60,803 bases of DNA, taken from assembly GCA_019310975.1 (NCBI GenBank), contig JAFDDH010000003.1, forward strand, positions 1 through 60,803, written 5' to 3'. This document shows positions 53,988-60,803 of this stretch, in pieces (position 1 is the stretch's first letter; every line of letters begins with the position of its first letter). The DNA comes from Deltaproteobacteria bacterium. GTDB lineage: Bacteria; Myxococcota_A; UBA9160; UBA4427. The notes beneath the pieces are model-generated. The model was not told where the DNA came from. It worked only from the letters and a program-made list of their open reading frames with translations, and searched no databases. The position numbers and the translations under genes were made by a program.

Positions 53988-55618
53988 GAAGGATCGCTGC
54001 GGGGGGCTTCGCCGCGCTGCAGCAGAGTGTCGCAGCAGAAGCGCGCGTCGTCTCGATTCGAGTGGTCGAGGTTGTAGTGCAGCCCGCGGCTCTCCTTGCG
54101 GTGCTCGGCGGCACGGATCACCAGCTCGGCCACCGTCGCCAGGTTGCGCAGCTCGATCAGCGGTGGTGCCAGGCGGAAGTTCCAGTAGTACTGATTGATC
54201 TCCTCCCGCAGGAGCTCGATGCGACGGCGCGCCCGCGCCAGGCGGCGATCGCTGCGCACGATGCCCACGTAGTTCCACATGAAGCGTCGAATTTCGTCCC
54301 AGTTCTGGGTGATGACCACCGCCTCGTCGCTCTCGATCGAGTCGCCATGGCGCCAGGCCGGTACGTCACCGATTTCCGGAATCTGGCCGTGTCGGATAAT
54401 GGCCTGCTCGGCGGCCGCCTCGGCGAAGACCAGCGCCTCGAGAAGCGAGTTCGATGCCAGCCGGTTGGCTCCGTGAAGGCCCGTGCAGCTGACCTCGCCA
54501 GCGGCGAATAGATTCGCCAGATCGGTTTCGCCGTGCATGCTGGTGCGTACGCCGCCGCAGCAGTAGTGGGCGGCCGGCACCACCGGGATGGGCTTTTCGG
54601 TGATGTCGATGCCGAGATCGAGGCAGTGTTGGTGGATGGTGGGGAAGCGCTTGCGCACGAAGGCCGCCTCGAGGTGCGTGACGTCGAGAACCACGTAGTC
54701 GTCGCCAGAGCGCTTGAGCTCTGTATCGATGGCACGGGCGACGATGTCACGTGGCGCCAGGTCGCCCATATCGTGATAGCGCTTCGCGAAGGCCTCGCCC
54801 TCCAGGTTCTTGAGCAGGCCACCCTCGCCGCGTACCGCTTCGCTGATCAGGAAGGACTTGGCTTCCGGGTGAAAGAGGCAGGTGGGGTGGAATTGCATGA
54901 ACTCCATATTGGCCACCGTGGCGCCGGCGCGGTAAGCCATCGCGATGCCGTCACCCGAGGCGATATCCGGGTTGCTGGTGTAGAGGTAGACCTTGCCGGC
55001 TCCACCGGTCGCGAGCAGTGTGACGCCGGCCAGGAAGCGGTCCACTTCGCCAGTTCGGGCGTCGAGCACATACGCGCCGAGGGCCCGATTGCTTTCGGTG
55101 CGGCCGGCGCGATGGCTGGTGAGCAGATCCACCGCGCAGTGATCCTCGAATAGAGAGACGTTCGGGTGGGCGCTGATCCGTTCGAGCAGGGCGCGCTCGA
55201 TCTCGTTGCCTGTGGCATCGCGGTTGTGGAGGATGCGGCGCTTGCTGTGTCCGCCCTCGCGACCGAGATCGTAACCGCTCTCGCCGGTGCCCGGATCGGG
55301 CTCGCTGCGGTCGAACTCGACGCCCCACTTGAGCAGCCCCTCGATGGCGCGCGGGCCGTGCTCGACCACGAAGCGCACCACCTTCTCGTTGCATAGTCCG
55401 GCGCCGGCGTTGAGGGTGTCGCGCACATGGTCGTCAAAGCTATCCGCCGCGTCCGTGACGGCCGCGATCCCGCCCTGTGCGTAGTTGGTCGCCGAGTCGG
55501 TGGCCCGCCTTTTGGTCACGACGGCCACCCGGCCGTGCTCCGCCACCAGGAGGGCAAAATGAAGGCCAGCGATTCCGCTGCCGATCACGAGAAAATCGAA
55601 CTCGGGGGGGGCGGGCAT
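53984..55618 (-). CDS. nadB: L-aspartate oxidase
   Basis: A 544-residue FAD enzyme that oxidises aspartate to iminoaspartate for NAD synthesis. Motifs are the dinucleotide fold [68 protein letters not shown], and a succinate dehydrogenase-like C-terminal helical domain. ATG 55618 begins the family-typical sequence. nadA and nadC are not in the window. It is the first gene of a coupled run with the TPR protein and the protease, an unexpected partnership. Confidence 0.95.
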   Translation of the reverse strand: MPAPPEFDFLVIGSGIAGLHFALLVAEHGRVAVVTKRRATDSATNYAQGGIAAVTDAADSFDDHVRDTLNAGAGLCNEKVVRFVVEHGPRAIEGLLKWGVEFDRSEPDPGTGESGYDLGREGGHSKRRILHNRDATGNEIERALLERISAHPNVSLFEDHCAVDLLTSHRAGRTESNRALGAYVLDARTGEVDRFLAGVTLLATGGAGKVYLYTSNPDIASGDGIAMAYRAGATVANMEFMQFHPTCLFHPEAKSFLISEAVRGEGGLLKNLEGEAFAKRYHDMGDLAPRDIVARAIDTELKRSGDDYVVLDVTHLEAAFVRKRFPTIHQHCLDLGIDITEKPIPVVPAAHYCCGGVRTSMHGETDLANLFAAGEVSCTGLHGANRLASNSLLEALVFAEAAAEQAIIRHGQIPEIGDVPAWRHGDSIESDEAVVITQNWDEIRRFMWNYVGIVRSDRRLARARRRIELLREEINQYYWNFRLAPPLIELRNLATVAELVIRAAEHRKESRGLHYNLDHSNRDDARFCCDTLLQRGEAPRSDPS

Positions 55619-55843
55619 GGCCAGGGGTCCTCGACGAGACTGATGACCCTCGGGGCGACGGGCGTCCCGGGAGCAGCTAAGGCAGGGCGGAAAAAGCTCC
55701 GATACTCCCGAGCAGGGATCGCTCCGGAGTCTATCGACCCCGGGTGCGTGGTCGCAATTATCCCCAAGGGGCTTGCCTCGCATGGAGGCCCGGGGGTGAG
55801 CGCGATGACCTCAGGGTGATCCCAGCGAAGGGACCGCGATCGC

Positions 55844-56449
55844 ATGCGGAGCCGTCTCAACATCGGAATCGCGGGGCTGATCACGCTGCTCGGGCTCGCC
55901 GCCCCAGGGACTGCCTGGGGTGGTGGACTCTACCGCTACATCGACGCTCGCGGCGTGATCCACTTCAGCGACTTCCCCCTCGATGCCCGCTACAAGCCTC
56001 TCAGCAGGAAGCCGCGCGGCCTGGTGCTCACCCCCGAATCGCGCGTCGAGGCGCCGATACAGCACAGCTTCGATGCATTGATCGCCTACACGGCGCGCAT
56101 CCATGGCGTGGATCCGGCACTCGTGAAGGCCGTGGTGGCCGCCGAGAGCAACTTCCAGGTGGATGCCGTCTCGCGCAAGGGAGCGCAGGGCCTGATGCAG
56201 CTGATGCCGGCCACTTCCGCGACGCTGGGCGTCCACGCGCCCCTGGAGCCGGTCGAGAACCTGAACGGCGGCGTGCGCTACCTGAAGGAAATGCTGGACC
56301 GATACGGCGACGTCACACGCGCCCTAGCGGCCTACAACGCCGGCCCCACGGCCGTGGACCGACACCAGGGCATCCCGCCCTACCCGGAGACAAAGGCTTA
56401 CGTCAAGCGGGTTCTGAATTACTATCGCGGCTATCAGGGGCACTTCTAG
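55844..56449 (+). CDS. Soluble lytic murein transglycosylase-like protein
   Basis: A 201-residue exported enzyme. The signal peptide is IGIAGLITLLGLAAPGTAWG. A short DUF4124 segment (GLYRYIDARGVIHFSDFP) precedes the SLT domain, with catalytic Glu101 in VVAAESNFQ. GAQGLMQLMPATSATLGV and RALAAYNAGPTAVDRHQG complete the family motifs. It cuts peptidoglycan glycan strands to leave anhydro-muramic ends. It diverges from nadB over 225 bases. Confidence 0.92.
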   Translation: MRSRLNIGIAGLITLLGLAAPGTAWGGGLYRYIDARGVIHFSDFPLDARYKPLSRKPRGLVLTPESRVEAPIQHSFDALIAYTARIHGVDPALVKAVVAAESNFQVDAVSRKGAQGLMQLMPATSATLGVHAPLEPVENLNGGVRYLKEMLDRYGDVTRALAAYNAGPTAVDRHQGIPPYPETKAYVKRVLNYYRGYQGHF

Positions 56450-56500
56450 GCCCGAATCGTGCGTTTCGGACGCGCGCAACGACCCATCGCCGATGCCGTT

Positions 56501-56565
56501 GGCTGACGATCGAGGCTGACGATCGAGGCTGACGATCGGGGTTGGCAATCGGGGTTGGCGATCAG
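56501..56565 (+). repeat. Five 13-base tandem repeats upstream of pgsA
   Basis: Units GGCTGACGATCGA, GGCTGACGATCGA, GGCTGACGATCGG, GGTTGGCAATCGG and GGTTGGCGATCAG follow each other without gaps, and a weaker sixth copy may follow. They end about 20 bases before the pgsA start. Confidence 0.88.
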
Positions 56566-56586
56566 GGCCGACGGAGAGGGGACGCG

Positions 56587-57261
56587 GTGAGTTCTTCGCA
56601 GGTCGGGCAACTCGAGGCGGAGAGAGACAGGGTGGCGCCCGACGCGGAGGGCCGATCGGAGTTCGCCAAGGCACCGGCCCGGCTGCGCGAGGACTTCTGG
56701 AATCTGCCCAATACCGTCACCATGCTGCGCATCGCGGTGGTGCCGGTGCTCTTGCTCATCCCCACCTCCTGGGCGCTCACCAAGGGCGGTAGCCAGTTCA
56801 TGGCCTGGGCGTTCATCCTGGCGGCGCTCTCGGATATCGTCGACGGCTGGCTGGCGCGGCGCATGGATGGTGCGCAGATCACGCGCATGGGCAAGCTCCT
56901 GGACCCACTTGCCGACAAGTTGCTGGTCACCACCGCGCTCATCATGCTGGTGGCCGCGGGCCGGATTCCTACCTGGACGACCTTCATGGTGGTGATCATC
57001 GTCGGCCGCGAGCTGGCCGTGACGGGCTTGCGGGGAATGGCCTCCTCGGACGGGCACGTCGCGGGGGCGTCCTGGCAGGGCAAGCTCAAGAGCTTGGTTC
57101 AGAATTTTTCAGTGGGAGCGCTGCTCTTTCACTATCCCACGCTGGGATTGCCGGCCCATGAGCTCGGATTGACACTCTTGGGCGTGGCGACGGCACTCAC
57201 GTTGTGGTCCGGCTACGTGTACTTTGCCGACTACTTCGGCTGGGGCAAGCCCCGGCGCTGA
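56587..57261 (+). CDS. pgsA: CDP-diacylglycerol-glycerol-3-phosphate 3-phosphatidyltransferase
   Basis: A 224-residue membrane enzyme that makes phosphatidylglycerol phosphate from the CDP-diacylglycerol provided by CdsA. The N-terminal NLPNTVTMLRIAVVPVLLL leads to the CDP-alcohol motif VDGWLARRMDGAQITRM then GKLLDPLADK. The motif has ten residues between AR and G, whereas eight is usual. Four or five hydrophobic segments follow. The start is GTG with GGAGAGGGG upstream. It ends 21 bases before the UDP-sugar dehydrogenase gene. Confidence 0.93.
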   Translation: MSSSQVGQLEAERDRVAPDAEGRSEFAKAPARLREDFWNLPNTVTMLRIAVVPVLLLIPTSWALTKGGSQFMAWAFILAALSDIVDGWLARRMDGAQITRMGKLLDPLADKLLVTTALIMLVAAGRIPTWTTFMVVIIVGRELAVTGLRGMASSDGHVAGASWQGKLKSLVQNFSVGALLFHYPTLGLPAHELGLTLLGVATALTLWSGYVYFADYFGWGKPRR

Positions 57262-57282
57262 CTCAGGCAAGTGGGAGATTCG

Positions 57283-58596
57283 ATGGCACGTCTGGAAGAG
57301 CTCTCCGGCAGGATCGACGATCGTTCGGCGCGCGTCGGCGTGATCGGGCTGGGCTACGTGGGGCTGCCGCTTGCCATCGAGTTCGCCAAGGCGGGCTTCC
57401 ACGTTACGGGCTTCGATGTCGATCGTGAGAAGATCCGGTCCGTCGAGGCGGGTGAGTCGTATATCGGCGACGTCCCCACCGAGGAGCTGCAGGCCGTCCG
57501 CGACTCCGGCCGGCTCCGGGCGACCGACGACTTCGATCAGCTCCACAACGTGCAGATCGTGAACATCTGCGTCCCGACGCCGCTGACCAAGACGAAGGAT
57601 CCGGACGTCTCGTATATGGCGCGCGCCGTCGAGCAGGTGCGCGATCGCCTGCACCCGGGCGAGCTGGTCATTCTCGGAAGCACCACGTACCCGGGCACGA
57701 CGCGCGAGCTATTCGTCCCGGCGCTCGAGGAGACGGGGCTGCGCGTCGGCGAGGACTTCGCGTTGGCGTTTGCGCCCGAGCGGATCGATCCCGCCAACGA
57801 GACGCACAAGGTAAAGAGCGTGCCCAAGGTCGTGGGGGGCGAGACGCCGCTGTGTACCCAGCTGGCCTGCCAACTCTTCGACACCATCTTCGATGTGACG
57901 GTCCCGGTCAGCTCTACGCAAGCCGCCGAGATGGTCAAGCTGCTGGAGAACACCTTCCGCGCCATCAACATCGGCCTGGCCAACGAGGTGGCATTGATGT
58001 GCGAGCGCCTTGGGCTGGACGTGTGGGAGGTGATCGACGCCGCCGCCACCAAACCCTATGGCTTCATGAAATTCCTGCCCGGCCCCGGCTTGGGCGGGCA
58101 CTGTATTCCGGTGGATCCGAGCTATCTCTCGTGGCGCATGAAGGCGCTGAACTTCTCGGCGCGCTTCATCGAGCTGGCCACCGAGATCAATAGCGGCATG
58201 CCGGCGCATGTGGTCGGCCGCATTGCCGAGCTACTCAACGAAGACCGGCTGGCGGTGAATGGCGCGCGCGTGCTGGTGCTGGGCGTCGCCTACAAGCGCG
58301 ACGTGGCCGATATGCGCGAGAGCCCGGCCATCGATGTGATCGGTACGTTGGCGCGAAAGGGCGCCGACATCCGCTACCACGATCCCTTCATCTCGGAGTG
58401 CGAGATCGACGGGGTCCACTACAAGAGCAAGGACCTGACGGAGGGCGTACTCGCGGACGCTGACATCGTCGTGATCCTGACCGACCACAGTGGCCTCGAC
58501 TATGCTCGCATCGTCGAGAAGGCAGTGCGGATCTTCGACACGCGAAACGCAACCCGCGGACTTTCCGGGTACGGCGAGAAGATTACGAAGCTCTGA
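57283..58596 (+). CDS. UDP-N-acetyl-hexosamine dehydrogenase (nucleotide sugar dehydrogenase)
   Basis: A 437-residue NAD-dependent enzyme that oxidises UDP-N-acetylglucosamine or UDP-N-acetylmannosamine to the uronic acid (WecC/WbpA type). The start VGVIGLGYVGLPLAIEFAKA binds NAD. CVPTPLTKTKDPDVSY, EMVKLLENTFRAINIGLANE with the active Lys, and catalytic Cys in GLGGHCIPVDP are all present. The ending YKRDVADMRESPAI is typical. It makes sugars for surface polysaccharide or LPS. ATG 57283 has GGGAG six bases upstream. Confidence 0.93.
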   Translation: MARLEELSGRIDDRSARVGVIGLGYVGLPLAIEFAKAGFHVTGFDVDREKIRSVEAGESYIGDVPTEELQAVRDSGRLRATDDFDQLHNVQIVNICVPTPLTKTKDPDVSYMARAVEQVRDRLHPGELVILGSTTYPGTTRELFVPALEETGLRVGEDFALAFAPERIDPANETHKVKSVPKVVGGETPLCTQLACQLFDTIFDVTVPVSSTQAAEMVKLLENTFRAINIGLANEVALMCERLGLDVWEVIDAAATKPYGFMKFLPGPGLGGHCIPVDPSYLSWRMKALNFSARFIELATEINSGMPAHVVGRIAELLNEDRLAVNGARVLVLGVAYKRDVADMRESPAIDVIGTLARKGADIRYHDPFISECEIDGVHYKSKDLTEGVLADADIVVILTDHSGLDYARIVEKAVRIFDTRNATRGLSGYGEKITKL

Positions 58597-58703
58597 TCGG
58601 CGCTGGTCGTCGCGCCGCGTGAGCGGATCGCCAAGCCAAGGGGGCAGGGCGGTCCCCATGGGGCCGCGCTCGATCCGATCGCGCTCGGGAGCCGCCGGAA
58701 TCC

Positions 58704-58732
58704 TTGACGGCGCGTGCCGGGTTCCGTAAACC
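58704..58732 (+). promoter_or_regulatory. Putative promoter of the tRNA-Gly gene
   Basis: TTGACG (58704-58709) and TAAACC (58727-58732) are 17 bases apart. A GC-rich CTCCGGACC discriminator follows, a feature of stringently controlled stable-RNA promoters. Start of transcription would be about 58739, some 17 bases before the tRNA. Confidence 0.5.
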
Positions 58733-58753
58733 TCCGGACCCAGTTCAGATTTC

Positions 58754-58834
58754 GGGCACGAGTAGCTCAGCTGGTAGAGCATCACGTTGCCAACGTGAGG
58801 GTCGCCGGTTCGATTCCTCCATCACGGGTGCCCA
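58754..58834 (+). tRNA. tRNA-Gly (GCC)-like gene with imperfect 3' half
   Basis: The D-arm (GCTCAGCTGGTAGAGC), a five-pair anticodon stem (TCACG/CGTGA) and anticodon loop TTGCCAA with GCC at 58789-58791 are canonical for tRNA-Gly. The T-loop TTCGATT is present. The T-stem 3' strand and the acceptor 3' strand do not pair well: GCACGAG before T8 would need CTCGTGC, but the downstream sequence reads CACGGGTGCCC, which instead pairs six bases with GGGCAC at 58754. The gene may be a diverged copy or may have been altered by recombination. Exact ends are uncertain. Confidence 0.65.
58787..58801 (+). repeat. 15-base direct repeat, copy within the tRNA
   Basis: TTGCCAACGTGAGGG in the anticodon arm recurs exactly at 60133-60147, about 1.3 kb downstream. 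This could be an attachment-site pair or a chance match. Confidence 0.5.
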
Positions 58835-58860
58835 CAACAGCGACTCGGCCGATCCCGGTT

Positions 58861-59784
58861 TCAGAAGTGCGTAGCGGCATAGATCGCCTGCACCAGAGCC
58901 AACGGCGCGTTCATGGCCATGAAGGGAATGTCTGCCAACAACGTGAGGGGTGCGTAGGCCCACGCGGAGGCGTCGCCCCGTTCATCGAGCCCGACCTTCG
59001 TGCGAGCCCACTGCTCGTCGTCTGCGGTCGAGACGACCTCCAGACTGATGGAATGCCCGTCGACCGCACGGGTCACGATGGCGAGCCCAGAGCAGCGCAT
59101 ACGCAGCGCGTGGTGGGCGACGGCCTCGGCATGGCGGGCTTCGTCGGCCTGGATGCCCTTGATGCAGTGCTCGACAGCTTGATCCGCTTGCTCGCATTTG
59201 ACGAGCCTCGGCGGTGTGTCAATTCTGTACCCACTAGGACCCACCCCGAACCCCCCTCCCATGCGTGTCCGTTCGTCGATGTCGATGCAGCGGCTGCGAA
59301 TCGCCTCGCATGATGCCGGGTCGTAGGAGCGGGGCTGGGGAGCGCGCAAGGGGCCACTCGCAACAATGGCTCGCCAGCGTCCGGCGAGGTCTCCCAGCTC
59401 GGCTCGGGTTGGCGGGTCTGCGAGCCTGGAGCCTCGGTCGAGGTTATCGAATCGTGCCTCGCGCTGCGTATCGTCGAGCACTTCGGTGTAGACATGGATC
59501 TCATCACAGCGGTCGGGGACATGGATCTCGAGCGTGCCGTTCTTCGTACGAAAGACAGTCCCTGACCGCGATTGAAAATCGACGCGCCACACGAGAGCAC
59601 CCCCATTGGTCTCGAGCGAGACGATGCGCCCGGAGCCCAGCATGTTCTCCTGCCACTGGTGCCGAGTGAGCGGGAACCATTCGAACGGGGTAACCCACTC
59701 ATCGGCAGATGCCGTGCCAGTCAGCCAGAGTGCGCTCATGGCCATCATGCAGCTACGAATGCCGGATCGCAAAGGCTTGCCCAT
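58861..59784 (-). CDS. Exported protein of unknown function
   Basis: A 307-residue protein with a signal peptide (residues 1-27, including CMMAMSALWLTGTASA). The body starts with DEWVTPFEWFPLTRHQWQEN. It contains several Cys (CDEIHVY, CEAIRSRCIDID, CEQADQAVEHC) that might form disulfides. A hydrophobic C-terminal segment (AYAPLTLLADIPFMAMNAPL) may insert in a membrane. I recognise no family. ATG 59784 is chosen because the signal peptide begins there; upstream codons are Arg/Pro-rich. It lies between the tRNA and the sulfatase fragment, in a stretch with looser codon use than the housekeeping genes. Confidence 0.7.
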   Translation of the reverse strand: MGKPLRSGIRSCMMAMSALWLTGTASADEWVTPFEWFPLTRHQWQENMLGSGRIVSLETNGGALVWRVDFQSRSGTVFRTKNGTLEIHVPDRCDEIHVYTEVLDDTQREARFDNLDRGSRLADPPTRAELGDLAGRWRAIVASGPLRAPQPRSYDPASCEAIRSRCIDIDERTRMGGGFGVGPSGYRIDTPPRLVKCEQADQAVEHCIKGIQADEARHAEAVAHHALRMRCSGLAIVTRAVDGHSISLEVVSTADDEQWARTKVGLDERGDASAWAYAPLTLLADIPFMAMNAPLALVQAIYAATHF

Positions 59785-60132
59785 TCCTGACTGGTCGGGT
59801 CTGCTGAGGGTCGGGCTTGAGTCTGCGTATGCTTCGGACCACGCCTCAATCGTCAGGAATCGACCACCGTGGGTCGGCTTATGCGCTCGTCGCGGATCCG
59901 TTCCAGCGAGATCGGAAGTCCTCGGTGGAAGCTTGGCCACGCGAAGCAGTCTCGACTGGCCCGTTCCCCCGACTCCGCCGGTTGAAGCCCGCCGAGTGGG
60001 GCCGAGGGGCACGAGAATTGCGACGGTTCATGCCCAACGGGGCTGGGCTTCGCTTCCCCCACTATTGACCGAAACGACCCGATATGACCGCTTCAGGCGA
60101 AAGACCTCAATGAAATCAACCCCAGCATCTCC

Positions 60133-60147
60133 TTGCCAACGTGAGGG
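60133..60147 (+). repeat. 15-base direct repeat, downstream copy
   Basis: An exact match to the tRNA-Gly anticodon arm segment at 58787-58801. Confidence 0.5.
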
Positions 60148-60240
60148 GGAGCTGTGGCCGATAAGGCCGCAGCGAGTATGGACCCGCCTTATCCGATGAA
60201 CTCCGCGCCCCGCGCCGCCACCGCCGGTCTCGTGCTCCAT

Positions 60241-60280
60241 GAAAACAGCAACCCCGGCAAGTGCGTTACTTGGCGGGGTT
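60241..60280 (-). terminator. Intrinsic terminator after the sulfatase gene
   Basis: On the minus strand, AACCCCGCCAAG and CTTGCCGGGGTT (60280-60269 and 60261-60250) pair over 11 of 12 positions around a seven-base loop. GCTGTTTTC follows. It lies about 38 bases after the sulfatase stop. Confidence 0.65.
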
Positions 60281-60317
60281 GCTGCGCTTCGGGCTGCGCC
60301 CGACGATCTGGCAGCGT

Positions 60318-60803
60318 TCACCGAACGTCCACTGTCACCTTGATGATGTCTCCAGTGAAGCGGGTTTGCTCGCGGCCGATGCCGACGTTTTCTGAAACGG
60401 GCGTTTGATTGTCAAGACCCACGTCTGCGGTTTCGTCAGCGGAGAACATCAGCGGTTGGGTTCTCTCGATGCGCCCGCTCGCCACCTGCTTTCCATTGAC
60501 GCTGAGAGTCGCGACGCCACCGTTGCCCAATCCATCGCCTTCGCCACCACGGTCGTACTCGAAGTCGAGCACTACTGTTGCCTTGCCTTCCTTGAGCGGC
60601 TTGTCGGCAATCACCGTATCGCGGGACAGTCCGAGGAAGTTGTATGTGTAGGCGGGCTTGCCGTCCTCCATGTGGAGCGACCAGCCTCCAAACCGCCCAC
60701 CTTGCGCCAAGATCACACCGCTGGCCCCATCCTTCGGAATCTCCAGTTCGGCGGTAATCGTCTTCGACACGTTCTTCACGTTGATAAACGTGTTCTCCAA
60801 CAT
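60318..60803 (-). CDS. C-terminal part of an arylsulfatase (5' end beyond the window)
   Basis: The open frame continues past the window edge; the last 161 residues are visible. They match the C-terminal beta domain of large type I arylsulfatases: GGRFGGWSLHMEDGKPAY, YNFLGLSRDTV, VVLDFEYDRGGEGDGLGNGG, VASGRIERTQPLMFSADETA and DVGLDNQTPVSE. The catalytic Cys/Ser-formylglycine motif would lie upstream, outside the window. Such enzymes cut sulfate from aryl or sugar esters, usually after export. The Met at the edge is probably internal. Confidence 0.85.
   Translation of the reverse strand: MLENTFINVKNVSKTITAELEIPKDGASGVILAQGGRFGGWSLHMEDGKPAYTYNFLGLSRDTVIADKPLKEGKATVVLDFEYDRGGEGDGLGNGGVATLSVNGKQVASGRIERTQPLMFSADETADVGLDNQTPVSENVGIGREQTRFTGDIIKVTVDVR

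Larger units (their letters stand above)
59785..60317. other. Gene-poor stretch between the exported protein and the sulfatase
   Basis: A 533-base region without a convincing gene. It holds the second copy of the 15-base repeat (60133-60147), an eight-base inverted repeat (GATAAGGC at 60160-60167, GCCTTATC at 60186-60193), and a terminator hairpin at 60241-60280. A promoter for the exported-protein gene should lie near 59785-59900 but was not identified. Confidence 0.45.

Noticed and set aside
58649-58667. GC-rich hairpin after the UDP-sugar dehydrogenase as a terminator
   Set aside because: The stem is short and bulged, and no T-run follows. It was not strong enough to annotate.
60028-60321. 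A 97-codon minus-strand frame next to the sulfatase
   Set aside because: It spans the terminator and inverted repeats, has no recognisable family and overlaps the sulfatase stop.

Overview
The window is a GC-rich chromosomal segment of a Gram-negative bacterium. It carries the lipid A enzyme LpxC, secreted proteins with signal peptides, a soluble lytic transglycosylase and nucleotide-sugar and phospholipid genes. PilZ proteins of the delta-proteobacterial type, a DUF4388 protein, TPR-kinase architecture and a very long TPR protein suggest Myxococcota or another former 'Deltaproteobacteria' lineage. This placement is an inference from gene content only. Most of the segment is housekeeping DNA; no CRISPR array, phage block, integrase, transposase or rRNA was seen.

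Layout. 1-9.7 kb: start of an exported protein, an MBL hydrolase, a PQQ-type sugar dehydrogenase homologue, an isolated rplX-rpmG pair, a 7Fe ferredoxin, aroE, purE, a family 1 glycosyltransferase, a type 4 uracil-DNA glycosylase, and a lipoprotein fusing two redoxin domains to eight c-type haem sites. 9.9-14.2 kb: a thiolase with its DUF35 partner, then a J-domain protein with an Hsp70 lacking the usual helical lid. 14.4-17.4 kb: yebC-ruvC-ruvA-ruvB, tightly coupled. 17.7-29.5 kb: a membrane TPR-Ser/Thr kinase, lpxC, a PilZ protein and a 2641-residue TPR protein. 29.9-32.1 kb: a RimI-PyrK fusion coupled to pyrD. 32.1-43.6 kb: the classic rimP-nusA-infB-ylxP-rbfA-truB-rpsO-pnp series, preceded by a long leader with an intrinsic terminator and followed by dut and cdsA. 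43.6-47.8 kb: purC, purF and a glutamine synthetase-family gene. 47.9-58.6 kb: a double PilZ/DUF4388 protein, an SDR, a TauE/SafE permease, an exported trypsin-like protease coupled to a TPR/calcium-loop protein and nadB, a lytic transglycosylase, pgsA and a UDP-sugar dehydrogenase. 58.7-60.8 kb: a tRNA-Gly(GCC)-like gene, an exported protein of unknown function and the C-terminus of an arylsulfatase.

How the genes work together. Purine (purE, purC, purF), pyrimidine (pyrK-pyrD, dut) and NAD (nadB) synthesis are represented by scattered genes. The rimP-pnp series links transcription elongation, translation initiation, ribosome maturation and RNA decay. lpxC, cdsA, pgsA, the UDP-sugar dehydrogenase, the glycosyltransferase and the transglycosylase serve the envelope. 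The least ordinary parts are the redoxin-octahaem fusion, the RimI-PyrK fusion, the lid-less Hsp70/J pair, the giant TPR protein next to a TPR-kinase, and short tandem repeats that recur in gaps between genes.
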